Source: Streptomyces filipinensis (GTDB lineage: Bacteria; Actinomycetota; Actinomycetes; Streptomycetales; Streptomycetaceae). Taken from it: 64,000 bases of DNA. This document shows positions 16,074 to 26,612 of this stretch, in pieces. The position numbers and the translations under genes are program-made. The notes below the pieces were generated by a model, which was given only the letters and a program-made list of their open reading frames with translations, ran no database searches and had not been told where the DNA came from. The DNA is taken from assembly GCF_014649495.1 (NCBI RefSeq), contig NZ_BMTD01000011.1:1-64000 (forward strand). The letters are read 5' to 3'. The number at the start of each line of letters is the position of its first letter. Position 1 is the stretch's first letter.

Positions 16074-17093
16074 GTGCTCTACGGGATCGCCGCCGCCACC
16101 GCCGCCCTGCTCCTCGCCGCCGTCCTCGCGGCGCTGCTCAGGGTTCCCGCGCTGCGGGCCGGCATCGTCGACCGGCGCCGGCAGCGGCGGCTGCCGCTGC
16201 TCGGCGGCCTCGCCGTGGTGGTCGTCACCTCCCTGGTCGCCTGGACGGGCCAGTGGACCCGGGTCGCCCCGCTCGGCGAGGGGGTCGGCCGCCTGCTGGT
16301 CGCCGCCTGCTCGGTCGCCGCGCTGGGCCTGGTCGCGGACGTGTGGCGGTTGCGCGCGCGCGTGCTCGTCGCCGGTACGGCCGTGGCGGCGGCCTGTGTG
16401 GTGCCGTACGACGAGACGGGTGTGCTGGGCGGGCTGCTCGCGCTGGCGTGGATCGTCGCGGCCACCCTCGCCTTCAAGGGGCTCGATCACGCGGACGGGC
16501 TGGCCGGCACCGTCGGCGTCGTCACCGCCTTCGGTGCCGGGGCCTGCGCCGCCGCCGAGGTGATGGACGGGCTCGCCGTGCTGCTGAGCGTGTTCGCCGC
16601 CGCCCTCACCGGCTTCCTGATGCACAACTGGCACCCCGCCCGGATCGGGCTCGGCAACTGCGGCTCGCTGTTCACCGGGTTCCTGCTGGCGTCGTCCCTC
16701 GTCTTCACGCGCGCGGGGTACGAACTCCTGCCCAGCGCGGCGGTGGTGTTCTGCCTCGGCGCGGTGGCGATCGCCGACGCCGTCCTCGTGGTCCTGGCCC
16801 GGGGGCTGGCCCGGCGTCCGCTGCTGCGGCGCGGCCCCGACCATCTCGCGCCCCGGATGCGGCCGCTCGGGCTCACCCCGCCCGGATCCGTCGTGCTGCT
16901 GGGTGCCGGCTCGTTCTCCTCGGTGCTCGTCGGGGTGCTCGTGCACACCGGGTGGACGGGGGAGGGGGCCGTGCTCTGGGTGGCCGGAGCGGCGCTGCTG
17001 GTGGTGCTCGTCCTCCTTCGCATGCCTGTCCAGTCGCCCAGACGTACCGAGTCCTCGCAGGTCAGAGGCCAGTTGCGTGTAAGGAACGGATAA
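16074..17093 (+). CDS. MraY/WecA-type polyprenyl-phosphate glycosylphosphotransferase
   Basis: 339 residues, about ten transmembrane helices, of glycosyltransferase family 4. Typical elements are DRRRQRRLPLLGGLAVV near the N-terminus, GLDHADGLAGTVGVV (Asp-rich motif), NWHPARIGLGNCGSLFTGFLLA (the GDxGS region, here GNCGS) and ARRPLLRRGPDHLAPRMRPLGL. It should transfer a sugar-1-phosphate to a lipid carrier for a cell-wall glycan. The usual Asp in GDxGS is Asn here and the first motif reads LDHADG rather than the more common NxxDG pattern, so catalytic competence deserves a check. GTG 16074 avoids a hydrophilic N-terminal extension. It ends just ahead of the first HspR site. Confidence 0.85.
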   Translation: MLYGIAAATAALLLAAVLAALLRVPALRAGIVDRRRQRRLPLLGGLAVVVVTSLVAWTGQWTRVAPLGEGVGRLLVAACSVAALGLVADVWRLRARVLVAGTAVAAACVVPYDETGVLGGLLALAWIVAATLAFKGLDHADGLAGTVGVVTAFGAGACAAAEVMDGLAVLLSVFAAALTGFLMHNWHPARIGLGNCGSLFTGFLLASSLVFTRAGYELLPSAAVVFCLGAVAIADAVLVVLARGLARRPLLRRGPDHLAPRMRPLGLTPPGSVVLLGAGSFSSVLVGVLVHTGWTGEGAVLWVAGAALLVVLVLLRMPVQSPRRTESSQVRGQLRVRNG

Positions 17094-17095
17094 GA

Positions 17096-17116
17096 CTTGA
17101 GTCCGTTCGACTCAGG
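17096..17116. promoter_or_regulatory. HAIR-type HspR operator 1
   Basis: CTTGAGT-N7-ACTCAGG: one mismatch from the HAIR consensus CTTGAGT-N7-ACTCAAG. It lies 5 bp upstream of the dnaK -35 element. Confidence 0.85.
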
Positions 17117-17120
17117 TCTG

Positions 17121-17149
17121 TTGACCCAGCGGTGGGCGTCATGCACACT
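17121..17149 (+). promoter_or_regulatory. dnaK operon promoter
   Basis: TTGACC (17121-17126) and CACACT (17144-17149) are separated by 17 bp, a vegetative sigma-type arrangement between the two HAIR sites. HspR bound at HAIR2 would cover the -10 region. Confidence 0.75.
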
Positions 17150-17168
17150 TGAGTCCGTTCCACTCAAG
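17148..17168. promoter_or_regulatory. HAIR-type HspR operator 2
   Basis: CTTGAGT-N7-ACTCAAG, a perfect match to the HAIR consensus, overlapping the last bases of the -10 element and ending 19 bp before the dnaK ATG. Confidence 0.9.
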
Positions 17169-17187
17169 TCAGCTGGAGGAATCAACC

Positions 17188-19031
<1,844 letters not shown>

Positions 19032-19035
<4 letters not shown>

Positions 19036-19688
19036 CGGAGGAGACCCCGGGCTTTGAAGAGAAGCCCGACGTCCCCTCCGGCGCCACCCCCGACGACGCC
19101 GAGTCGAAGGCCGCGCCCGAGGAGGGCGCGGCCCCGGCCGGGGACGCAGACGCGGGTCTGGTGGCCCAGCTGGACCAGGTGCGTACGGCGCTGAACGAGC
19201 GCACGACGGACCTCCAGCGCCTCCAGGCCGAGTACCAGAACTACCGCCGCCGCGTCGAGCGGGACCGCATCGCGGTCAAGGAGATCGCCATCGCGAACCT
19301 CCTGACCGAGCTGCTGCCCGTGCTCGACGACATCGGCCGCGCACGTGAACACGGCGAGCTGGTCGGCGGCTTCAAGTCGGTGGCCGAGTCGCTGGAGACC
19401 GTCGCGGCCAAGATGGGCCTGCAGCAGTTCGGCAAGGAGGGCGAGCCCTTCGACCCGACCATCCACGAGGCCCTGATGCACTCCTACGCGCCGGACGTCA
19501 CCGAGACGACCTGCGTCGCGATCCTGCAGCCCGGGTATCGCATCGGCGAGCGCACCATCCGCCCCGCGCGGGTGGCCGTGGCCGAGCCGCAGCCCGGCGC
19601 GCAGACCGTCAAGGCCGAGGGCGCCGAGGAGAACACCGAGGGCAAGGCGGCCGACGACAAGGAGAACGGTGGCCCGGAGGAGGGCTGA
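19032..19688 (+). CDS. grpE: Nucleotide exchange factor GrpE
   Basis: 218 residues. It has an acidic disordered N-terminus, a long dimerisation helix (QLDQVRTALNERTTDLQRLQAEYQNYRRRVERDR) and the C-terminal beta domain with GLQQFGKEGEPFDPTIHEAL and VAILQPGYRIGERTIRPARVAVAE. It releases ADP from DnaK. The extra acidic C-terminal tail is usual in Streptomyces. It starts at GTG 19032 inside the dnaK stop, so translation is coupled. Confidence 0.98.
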
Positions 19689-19724
19689 CGTAATCACCGC
19701 AGACAGGAAGGAGGGGCGTCGGGG

Positions 19725-20897
19725 ATGAGCACCAAGGACTTCATCGAGAAGGACTTCTACAAGGTCCTCGGCGTCCCCAAGGACGCCACCGAGGCCGAGA
19801 TCAAGAAGGCGTACCGGAAGCTCGCCCGCGAGTTCCACCCGGACGCCAACAAGGGCAACGTCAAGGCCGAGGAGCGCTTCAAGGAGATCTCCGAGGCGAA
19901 CGACGTCCTCGGCGACCCCAAGAAGCGCAAGGAGTACGACGAGGCACGCGCCCTGTTCGGCAACGGTGGCTTCCGCCCCGGGCCGGGCGCCGCCGGCGGC
20001 TCCTTCAACTTCGACCTGGGAGACCTCTTCGGAGGAGGCGGGAACGCCCAGGGCGGAGGCTTCGGCGGCGGACTCGGTGACGTCTTCGGGGGCCTGTTCA
20101 ACCGCGGCGGCACCGGGACGACCCGTACCCAGCCGCGGCGCGGCCAGGACATCGACACCGAGGTCACGCTGAGCTTCACGGAGGCCATCGAGGGCGCCAC
20201 GGTGCCGCTGCGGATGTCCTCCCAGGCACCCTGCAAGGCCTGCTCGGGCACCGGCGACAAGAACGGCACACCACGCGTGTGCCCGACCTGCGTCGGCACC
20301 GGGCAGGTGGCGCGGGGGTCCGGCGGCGGCTTCTCGCTGACCGACCCCTGCCCCGACTGCAAGGGCCGCGGCCTGATCGCCGAGCACCCGTGCCTGGAGT
20401 GCAACGGCAGCGGCCGCGCGAAGTCCTCGCACACCATGCAGGTCCGCATCCCGGCCGGGGTGACCGACGGACAGCGCATCCGGCTGCGCGGCAAGGGCGC
20501 GCCCGGCGAGCGGGGCGGCCCGGCGGGCGACCTGTACGTGGTCGTACACGTCGGTGAGCACCCGGTGTTCGGACGCAAGGGCGACAACCTCACCGTCACC
20601 GTGCCGGTGACGTATCCCGAGGCGGCGCTCGGCGGCGAGGTCCGGGTCCCGACCCTCGGCGGCCCGCCCGTCACCCTGAAACTGCCGCCCGGCACCCCCA
20701 ACGGCCGCACCATGCGGGCGCGGGGCAAGGGCGCGGTCCGCAAGGACGGCACCCGCGGAGACCTCCTGGTCACCGTCGAGGTGTGTGTCCCCCAGGACCT
20801 GTCGGGGAAGGCTCGTGACGCACTGGAGGCGTATCGCGAGGCGACCGCGGGCGAAGACCCGCGGGCGGACCTGTTCGAGGCCGCGAAGGGAGACTGA
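19725..20897 (+). CDS. dnaJ: Co-chaperone DnaJ
   Basis: 390 residues. The J domain is at about 9-75 (DFYKVLGVPKDATEAEIKKAYRK with the HPD tripeptide in FHPDAN). A Gly/Phe-rich region follows, then four CxxCxGxG zinc motifs from about residue 169 (CKACSGTG, CPTCVGTG, CPDCKGRG, CLECNGSG) and the two client-binding C-terminal domains. It stimulates the DnaK ATPase and delivers substrates. It is 36 bp after grpE and 5 bp before hspR, within the same operon. Confidence 0.98.
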   Translation: MSTKDFIEKDFYKVLGVPKDATEAEIKKAYRKLAREFHPDANKGNVKAEERFKEISEANDVLGDPKKRKEYDEARALFGNGGFRPGPGAAGGSFNFDLGDLFGGGGNAQGGGFGGGLGDVFGGLFNRGGTGTTRTQPRRGQDIDTEVTLSFTEAIEGATVPLRMSSQAPCKACSGTGDKNGTPRVCPTCVGTGQVARGSGGGFSLTDPCPDCKGRGLIAEHPCLECNGSGRAKSSHTMQVRIPAGVTDGQRIRLRGKGAPGERGGPAGDLYVVVHVGEHPVFGRKGDNLTVTVPVTYPEAALGGEVRVPTLGGPPVTLKLPPGTPNGRTMRARGKGAVRKDGTRGDLLVTVEVCVPQDLSGKARDALEAYREATAGEDPRADLFEAAKGD

Positions 20898-20902
20898 CAG
20901 AG

Positions 20903-21355
20903 ATGGACGGCCGTCGGCGTAACCCGTATGAACTGACCGAGGAGACCCCGGTCTACGTCATCTCGGTGGCGGCCCAGCTCTCCGGACTCCACCCGCAGAC
21001 GCTGCGCCAGTACGACCGCCTGGGCCTGGTCTCCCCGGACCGCACCGCGGGCCGGGGCCGCCGCTACTCGGCCCGCGACATCGAACTGCTCCGCCAGGTG
21101 CAGGCGCTGTCGCAGGACGAGGGCATCAACCTGGCCGGCATCAAGCGCATCATCGAACTGGAGAACCAGGTCGCCGCCCTGCAGTCCCGCGTCGCGGAAC
21201 TGCAGGCGGCCCTGGACGGCGCGGCGGCCACCATGCAGCAGCGCGAGGCCGCCGTCCACGCCTCCTACCGCCGCGACCTGGTCCCGTACCAGGAGGTCCA
21301 GCAGACCAGCGCACTGGTGGTGTGGCGGCCCAAGCGGCAGCAGCAGAAGGACTGA
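20903..21355 (+). CDS. hspR: MerR-family heat-shock repressor HspR
   Basis: 150 residues. The MerR winged helix is VYVISVAAQLSGLHPQTLRQYDRLGLVSP with wing residues GRGRRYSARDIELLR, followed by a coiled coil (IIELENQVAALQSRVAELQAAL). HspR binds HAIR repeats with DnaK as co-repressor and represses this operon. Both HAIR sites in front of dnaK are visible in the window, so autoregulation is directly supported. It is the last gene of the operon, followed by a strong hairpin. Confidence 0.97.
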   Translation: MDGRRRNPYELTEETPVYVISVAAQLSGLHPQTLRQYDRLGLVSPDRTAGRGRRYSARDIELLRQVQALSQDEGINLAGIKRIIELENQVAALQSRVAELQAALDGAAATMQQREAAVHASYRRDLVPYQEVQQTSALVVWRPKRQQQKD

Positions 21356-21385
21356 ACAGCGCGGTACGACCGAACAGCGCGGCAG

Positions 21386-21419
21386 GCGAGGGGCCCGGAG
21401 CATTCTCCGGGCCCCTCGC
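21386..21419. terminator. Terminator of the dnaK operon
   Basis: A perfect 15 bp inverted repeat (21386-21400 and 21405-21419) with a 4 nt loop, between the hspR stop and the stop of the converging 933-residue gene. Confidence 0.85.
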
Positions 21420-21439
21420 GCGTGTCCGCGGCCGGTTCG

Positions 21440-24241
21440 TCAGTCCCCCATGCCGACCCCGGGCCCGGGCCGCTGGTGGTCCGGCGGGAGCTGCTGGGGC
21501 TGCTGAGCCGGAGCGGCGGACCGGCCCGGGCGGTCGGTCGGGACCCCGCGCAGCCACAGGTCCGAGCCGGGGACTTTCGCGGCTGGTGACGGCCGGGGGG
21601 TGGGGGCCTTCGGGCCCTGCTCCGCCACGTCCGGGGTCTGAGGGGGCTGGCGGGTGGCGGGGTTCCGGTCCGTCAGGTCCGGTGCCTGCGTCGGCCGGGC
21701 GGCGGGCCTCGGGTCCCGGTCCGCGCCGGTGGCCCGCTCGGGGGAGGGCGGTGGGTTTTCCGGGCCCCCGGCCGGACGGGCGGTCTCCGTGCCCGCCTCC
21801 GGGCGCCTCCAGCGCTCCGGGACGGTCGACCGACGCTGCACGGCGGCGGCGTCGCCCTCCTGTGCCGCCGCGACCGCGCGGGCGCGCAGGGCGCTCTGCC
21901 GGGCGATGGGCGCGAACCCCGGGGCGGCGTTGCCGGTCTCGGCGGGCAGCCCCCGCGCACCCATGGCGTTCAGCTGCCGCTGGATGCCCGACTCCGGCGG
22001 GAACACCTCGCGTGGCAGCTGCCAGGACGCGGCCCCGTCCACGTCGACGCGGTGCTCGCGCCCCTCGACGGAGAAGGTGAGCCCGTAGCCGATGTACTGG
22101 TCGTCCCGGTCGAACAGCAGGTCACCGGAGATCTGCCCGCCCCGGTCGCGCACCTCGCCGGCCAGCTCCTGCAGGGCGGGAGGCAGGGGATTGGTACGGC
22201 CGAGGCTGGTGATGTAGCCGTCGGCCTCGACCGTTCCCCGGTGCGTGTTGCCCGCCTTGTCGGTTTCCTCGTAGGGCACACGGAAGCAGGTACGGCCGTT
22301 CTCGTCCTGGTAGGTCTCGATCGCGCCGACCTCGCAGCGGCGGAAGGTGAGCCGCCCGTCGCCCTTCTCGCCGTAGTCCTCCAGCATCTTCGGGTACTGC
22401 ACCTGGTGTGTCAGGGCCAGCGGCGGGTCGGAGCCGACGATGGTGACCCGGGCCTCGGGGTTCTGCAGCAGAATGATCTCCGCGTTGGCCACCCCGGTGC
22501 CGCCGGAACCGGCGACGATCCAGTGCTGGGCGGCGTGCGGGTCGAAGCGGCTCTCGGCGACCTCGTCACCGAGGAGAGCCCGCCCCGGTGCCGCCTCACG
22601 GGCCGCCTCCCACTCCCTGGTCGCGGCCAGGGCGGTGAAGCAGTTGTCGATGCGGGTGGCGTCCGTTCCGTCCAGGCCGGCCTTGAGCGTCTCCTTCCAC
22701 GGGGAGTCCTCCAGAGCGCCCAGCACGGTACGGGCGTCCGCGCCCCCGCGCTCCGCCTGCACGAGCAAGTCGCGCATCTCCCGCGCACCGGCGACCTGCC
22801 GGCCCTCCAGTTCCCGAAGCCGATCGCCGATCAGCCGTACGGCCTCGCTGCGGCTCTCCACCGGGCCGTCACGCCGGGGCATCCCCGGTACCACCTCGGG
22901 CGTCAGACCGGTCGCGATGCTCGGCACACCGTCACACGCCACGCACAGCGGCGTCGCCCGCTCCGTGCCGTCCTGGTCGAACGGCCTTACCTCGGCGAAC
23001 AGTTCGCCGTCCGGCCCGAGCCGCAGCCGGGCGTGGCCGTTGACCACGTCGCCCTGGGTGGCGAGGTGGTCCTCCCAGATCCGTACGGCCTCGATGGGCA
23101 CGCGCCGGCGAGGGTCGTCGACCGTCCCGTACGGATCGACGCCCATCCATTGGGCGAGATCCCGGTCCTGGTCGGCCGACTGCACGATGCCCTCACCGGG
23201 GTCGAGATGCCAGCGGCCCACCCCGTCCACCAGCAACGCGTCCGGGTCGCGCCCGGCGAGGCTGGCTCCGCCGCCGATCACCACCCGGCGCCGCGGCAGC
23301 TGCCCGGCGGCCAGCTGCCCCTCCAGGCCGCGCACGGTGCCCTCGCTGACCTGGGCACGGTAGGCCGCCCACTGCTCGGCCACCGACTCCAACCCGTCAC
23401 GCGGCAGCGGCAGTCCGTTCTGGTCGTACCCCGGCATCGGCATGCTCACGTCCCGCCGCCCGACAAAGGCCTCGACCTGCCGCTGGGCCCGCAGGGCGGC
23501 GTCGCGGCTCGCCTGGAGGGCGGTGGCATCGGCGGGGTCCAGCTGTTCTATGGGGCGGGCGAGCGCCTTGACGAGACGTTGTGAGTCTTTGCTGAGAAAC
23601 GGCTTGGACGCATAGCGTCGTCTGTTCGCTGCCCTGAGTTGTGCCCTGTATGTCTCCGCCTCGTCCATGGCGGCTAACGGCCGCAGGCCGCACTCATCCA
23701 CAAGCGCCGAGAAGTCGGCACGTGCCTCGGCTCGCAGCGGTTCCGAAAGTCCCGTGTCTGAGAAACGGGTGGCAAGCCAGTTCAGCTCACCGATGCGTCC
23801 ATGGTCTTGGCTCGACAGCTCCACATGGCTGCTGATATCTGCTTCCGGATGCAGAAGGCTTTCGCGAACCGGTGCCAGACCCTGGCTGGACCGATCGCGC
23901 ACAGCGATGAGTTCACCCACCTCATGTGCGAGGACGCGGGGCAGATATTCACCGGGCAGACGATCGGAGACATGCACGACGTACTGGTCCGAGGTCGTGT
24001 TCGTCACCGTGCGGGCGAGCGCGCCCGTCTCCATGGGAACGGCGTCCAGCCACAGGCTCGCCTCACCGCCCTGGGCGTCCTCCAGAACGAAGTATTCGCG
24101 CTGGTCCCGTGTTTGCGCCTTCCGTAGGGACGCGAACCGGTCCCCGAGGACGACAGAGGCCACGGCGTCCAATTCGCGTTCGGCCGTGGCGATCAACGTT
24201 GCCTGATGGGTGCGCAGGGCCTCGGTGGCCGTGTCACTCAC
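21440..24241 (-). CDS. Large unknown protein with internal FAD/NAD(P)-binding Rossmann domain
   Basis: 933 residues, no signal peptide. Residues 1-180 contain YLPRVLAHEVGELIAVRDRS, reminiscent of a metallopeptidase helix but lacking the second His. The middle is charged and helical. Around 605-640 a nucleotide-binding fold appears (QHWIVAGSGGTGVANAEIIL, then ARVTIVGSD), followed by VEADGYITSLGRTNPLPPAL and LLFDRDDQYIGYGLTFSVEG, which resembles a flavin-dependent reductase core. The last about 170 residues are Pro/Arg/Thr-rich and disordered. I do not recognise a family. It is divergent from the 186-residue gene by 61 bp and borders the secretion-like locus, so a secreted effector is one possibility; a housekeeping oxidoreductase is another. 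GTG 24241 follows GGAGGGAC. Confidence 0.75.
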   Translation of the reverse strand: MSDTATEALRTHQATLIATAERELDAVASVVLGDRFASLRKAQTRDQREYFVLEDAQGGEASLWLDAVPMETGALARTVTNTTSDQYVVHVSDRLPGEYLPRVLAHEVGELIAVRDRSSQGLAPVRESLLHPEADISSHVELSSQDHGRIGELNWLATRFSDTGLSEPLRAEARADFSALVDECGLRPLAAMDEAETYRAQLRAANRRRYASKPFLSKDSQRLVKALARPIEQLDPADATALQASRDAALRAQRQVEAFVGRRDVSMPMPGYDQNGLPLPRDGLESVAEQWAAYRAQVSEGTVRGLEGQLAAGQLPRRRVVIGGGASLAGRDPDALLVDGVGRWHLDPGEGIVQSADQDRDLAQWMGVDPYGTVDDPRRRVPIEAVRIWEDHLATQGDVVNGHARLRLGPDGELFAEVRPFDQDGTERATPLCVACDGVPSIATGLTPEVVPGMPRRDGPVESRSEAVRLIGDRLRELEGRQVAGAREMRDLLVQAERGGADARTVLGALEDSPWKETLKAGLDGTDATRIDNCFTALAATREWEAAREAAPGRALLGDEVAESRFDPHAAQHWIVAGSGGTGVANAEIILLQNPEARVTIVGSDPPLALTHQVQYPKMLEDYGEKGDGRLTFRRCEVGAIETYQDENGRTCFRVPYEETDKAGNTHRGTVEADGYITSLGRTNPLPPALQELAGEVRDRGGQISGDLLFDRDDQYIGYGLTFSVEGREHRVDVDGAASWQLPREVFPPESGIQRQLNAMGARGLPAETGNAAPGFAPIARQSALRARAVAAAQEGDAAAVQRRSTVPERWRRPEAGTETARPAGGPENPPPSPERATGADRDPRPAARPTQAPDLTDRNPATRQPPQTPDVAEQGPKAPTPRPSPAAKVPGSDLWLRGVPTDRPGRSAAPAQQPQQLPPDHQRPGPGVGMGD

Positions 24242-24302
24242 GTGATGTCCCTCCCCCGTATGTTCGCGTATGAAATCGTCGAACAGACCTTAGGATCATG
24301 CC

Positions 24303-24863
24303 ATGTTGACAGCGCGCTCCTCGTCCGAAGCACACCTGTACATGGACCTGCATCCCTGTGCATGCGGTTCCGGCGACTTCGAACGCCGACACCGTCTGGA
24401 GCAGCACGGCAACGATCTCGTGGCGGTCTACGAGGGCGTGTGCCGGAAGTGTGGTGAGAACCGCCGCTTCGTCTTCCGTATGGCCGAGGAGATTCCGCCG
24501 CCTCCGCCCGCGTTCGGTGGCCCGGAACCCTCACAGATCATCGATCCCGGCGAATTCGCCGAAGTGGCCTTCCGGATCTCCGAATCGGCCGGTGTCCGGC
24601 TTCTCAATACTCCTGAGTCCGAGCACCACAAACTGCGTGGCGCGGTCGCTTACAGCGTTGCGGCGTTCGAAGAGATCCTCAAGTTCATTCCGCCGGGCCA
24701 GGACGCCGTGCCTGCCGAGGCCTTCACGTCCGAAAGGGGGCGGGCCTGTTACCAGCGTGACCCGGGCAAGTTCGCCCGCGACCTCCTTGAGATGAACGTC
24801 ACGGATGCCCAGGCCGTCCTGGACGACATCGACGAGGTCAGCCTTCCGCGTGATGCGCAGTGA
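24303..24863 (+). CDS. Unknown 186-residue protein with CxCG/CxxCG cysteine pairs
   Basis: The N-terminal third has LHPCACGSGDFERRH and GVCRKCGENRRFVFRM, four cysteines spaced like a zinc ribbon. Then comes FGGPEPSQIIDPGEF and a helical acidic C-terminal half (FARDLLEMNVTDAQAVLDDIDEVSLP). No family can be named. It starts 61 bp from the divergent 933-residue gene, which suggests shared control and perhaps a partner role (chaperone or immunity), but this is inference. It ends 1 bp before the stop of the converging 88-residue gene. Confidence 0.65.
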   Translation: MLTARSSSEAHLYMDLHPCACGSGDFERRHRLEQHGNDLVAVYEGVCRKCGENRRFVFRMAEEIPPPPPAFGGPEPSQIIDPGEFAEVAFRISESAGVRLLNTPESEHHKLRGAVAYSVAAFEEILKFIPPGQDAVPAEAFTSERGRACYQRDPGKFARDLLEMNVTDAQAVLDDIDEVSLPRDAQ

Positions 24864-24864
24864 C

Positions 24865-25131
24865 TCACCCCACCTGTTCCGTCACCCCGTCCGGATGCAC
24901 CAGCAGCCGGATGACACCCCCGTACCGCTTGTCGTTGATCGTCGCCGGAGTGGGCCCGCCCAGTTGCTGGGCACGCTGCTGGAGGATCGAGAGGATGACC
25001 TCCTGGATGTCGCCGTAGGGCGGCGCGGTGACCGGGACGCCGTCGATCAGGCCGGCGTTGGGGGAGAAGACGTGGACCTGGGCGTCGGTCTCGGTGCCCG
25101 GGGCGGGGTGGTGGGGCGTGGGTTCGGTCAT
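24865..25131 (-). CDS. Small unknown protein at the end of the leftward secretion operon
   Basis: 88 residues from ATG 25131: an acidic proline-rich N-terminus, then VHVFSPNAGLIDGVPVTAPP, a helix (DIQEVILSILQQRAQQLGG) and KRYGGVIRLLVHPDGVTEQVG. It has no membrane segment or signal peptide. It lies 38 bp downstream of the WhiB-like regulator on the same strand. Its function is unknown. Confidence 0.6.
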   Translation of the reverse strand: MTEPTPHHPAPGTETDAQVHVFSPNAGLIDGVPVTAPPYGDIQEVILSILQQRAQQLGGPTPATINDKRYGGVIRLLVHPDGVTEQVG

Positions 25132-25169
25132 CGGATCCTCGGAGAGTGCCGTCGGTGGGTGCAGGTGGC

Positions 25170-26606
25170 TCAGGCGATCCTCGGTGCGTCCGGGCCGGCG
25201 GAGCCGTCCCGCTCGGCCCGCTGGTATGTGCCACGCGAGAGCCGTTGCAGCCGGCCCGCCTTGACCAGCGTGGACAGGACGTTGCTGATGGTCTTCGACG
25301 GGTCGCCGTAGACGCCGGGCGGCAGCGCGCGCCGTATGTCGCGGGCGGAGAACGGGCCGGGGAACGCCTCCACGGCGCGCTCCACGGCGGCACGGATGCT
25401 GGGCGCGGTGGCCGGGCGGCGGCGCGGCTCCGGCGTGGCGGCCGTGCCCGTCCCGTGGGTGGTGGGGCCGTCGGGAGCCGGGTGGGGCAGGTGGGCGCGC
25501 AGCTTGTGCAGGGCCGTGCGTATCGTCGTCAGCCGGTCCTCGTCGGCGTCGGTCGTGGCGGCCAGCATCGTCGCGACCTTCTCGATGTTGCCGAGACCGT
25601 CGGCCAGTTCCCGCAGCAGCGGGCCGAGGACGTCCCGGCGCAGCGCGGCCACGGGGTCCTTGGTGGCGAGTTCCACCGAGACGGATCCGCTGAGCAGGAA
25701 CGCCACGGGGGCGGAGTCGCCGTCGTCGGCCTCGGGGACGAGGGAGGCCACGGCAGCGTGCACGGCCCGGACCTCGCCGAGGGCCTCCGGGCGGACCTCG
25801 CTGCCGGGCAGGCACGCCAGCATCGCGAGGAACTGCTCCAGGCTGGCCAGCGCGGGCAGCGTGGAGCGCACCAGAGGGCCGAGCAGTGTCTGTCGTACAG
25901 CCTGGGCGGGATCCTCGTAGGAGAAGGCGATCCGCTGCCCGGCCCCCGCCGCTGCCATGTCCTCGTTCCCGCTTTCCGTGTGCCCGGCCCTCCCGGGTTC
26001 GTGTGCTGATCTTGTCGGTCGTGCGGCTCCGTGGGCCGGCTGTGCCGGGCCGTTCGGGAAGAGCCCCGGCCCCTGGGCGTGCGGTGGTTCGTCCTGGAGG
26101 AGGTCGAAGGCGTCGAGGATCTGGTCCAGGGTGGGCAGCCCGTGCTCGGAAGGCCGACGGATCGTTTCGGCAGTGCGCGAGCGAAGCCGTGCGAGCCGTC
26201 GGGACTGATCGTCGGCGCCGTCCGCGACCCGGGCCGGCAGATCGCCCGAGGCGTCGCCGATGCCGAGCGCGCGGCGCAGCCGGCGGCGGTCGCCGAGGGT
26301 GGTCGCCGCCGCGTACCCGTACGGGTCGGCGTAGGCGACGGCGTCCTGGAGGCATTCCGCCCACAACGGGCAGGAGGCGCACAGGTCACGGGCGGTGCGC
26401 AGCAGAACGAGCTGCTGACGGCGCTGTTCGGGTGGACCACCGGAGGCTTCGGCGGTCTCCGGCGGCCTCTCCAGCAGTGGGTGCTGGAAGACGTCGGGGC
26501 GGCGGCGGCAGGGCAGTGCCGCGTCAGGTATGTACGGCCCCCGATGCTGCTCGTGCGCACGTGGCGCGGGCATCGCGGGCAGCGTTGTAGAACGCGGCGA
26601 GCGCAT
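25170..26606 (-). CDS. WhiB-like Fe-S domain fused to a C-terminal winged helix: putative regulator
   Basis: 478 residues from ATG 26606. Cysteines at about 33, 76, 79 and 85 (C-x42-C-x2-C-x5-C) with DLCASCPLWAECLQDAV and YGYAAATTLGDRRRLRRAL match the WhiB cluster-binding domain and its following turn. The middle about 200 residues are helical and unknown. The last 65 residues (FSARDIRRALPPGVYGDPSKTISNVLSTLVKAGRLQRLSRGTYQR) look like a winged helix. WhiB proteins are normally about 80-130 residues, so this is a large fusion. It probably controls the adjacent secretion-like operons. The AGTCCCCC hairpin and CGTTGCA repeat immediately upstream suggest its own regulation. Confidence 0.7.
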   Translation of the reverse strand: MRSPRSTTLPAMPAPRAHEQHRGPYIPDAALPCRRRPDVFQHPLLERPPETAEASGGPPEQRRQQLVLLRTARDLCASCPLWAECLQDAVAYADPYGYAAATTLGDRRRLRRALGIGDASGDLPARVADGADDQSRRLARLRSRTAETIRRPSEHGLPTLDQILDAFDLLQDEPPHAQGPGLFPNGPAQPAHGAARPTRSAHEPGRAGHTESGNEDMAAAGAGQRIAFSYEDPAQAVRQTLLGPLVRSTLPALASLEQFLAMLACLPGSEVRPEALGEVRAVHAAVASLVPEADDGDSAPVAFLLSGSVSVELATKDPVAALRRDVLGPLLRELADGLGNIEKVATMLAATTDADEDRLTTIRTALHKLRAHLPHPAPDGPTTHGTGTAATPEPRRRPATAPSIRAAVERAVEAFPGPFSARDIRRALPPGVYGDPSKTISNVLSTLVKAGRLQRLSRGTYQRAERDGSAGPDAPRIA

Positions 26607-26612
26607 GTGTGA

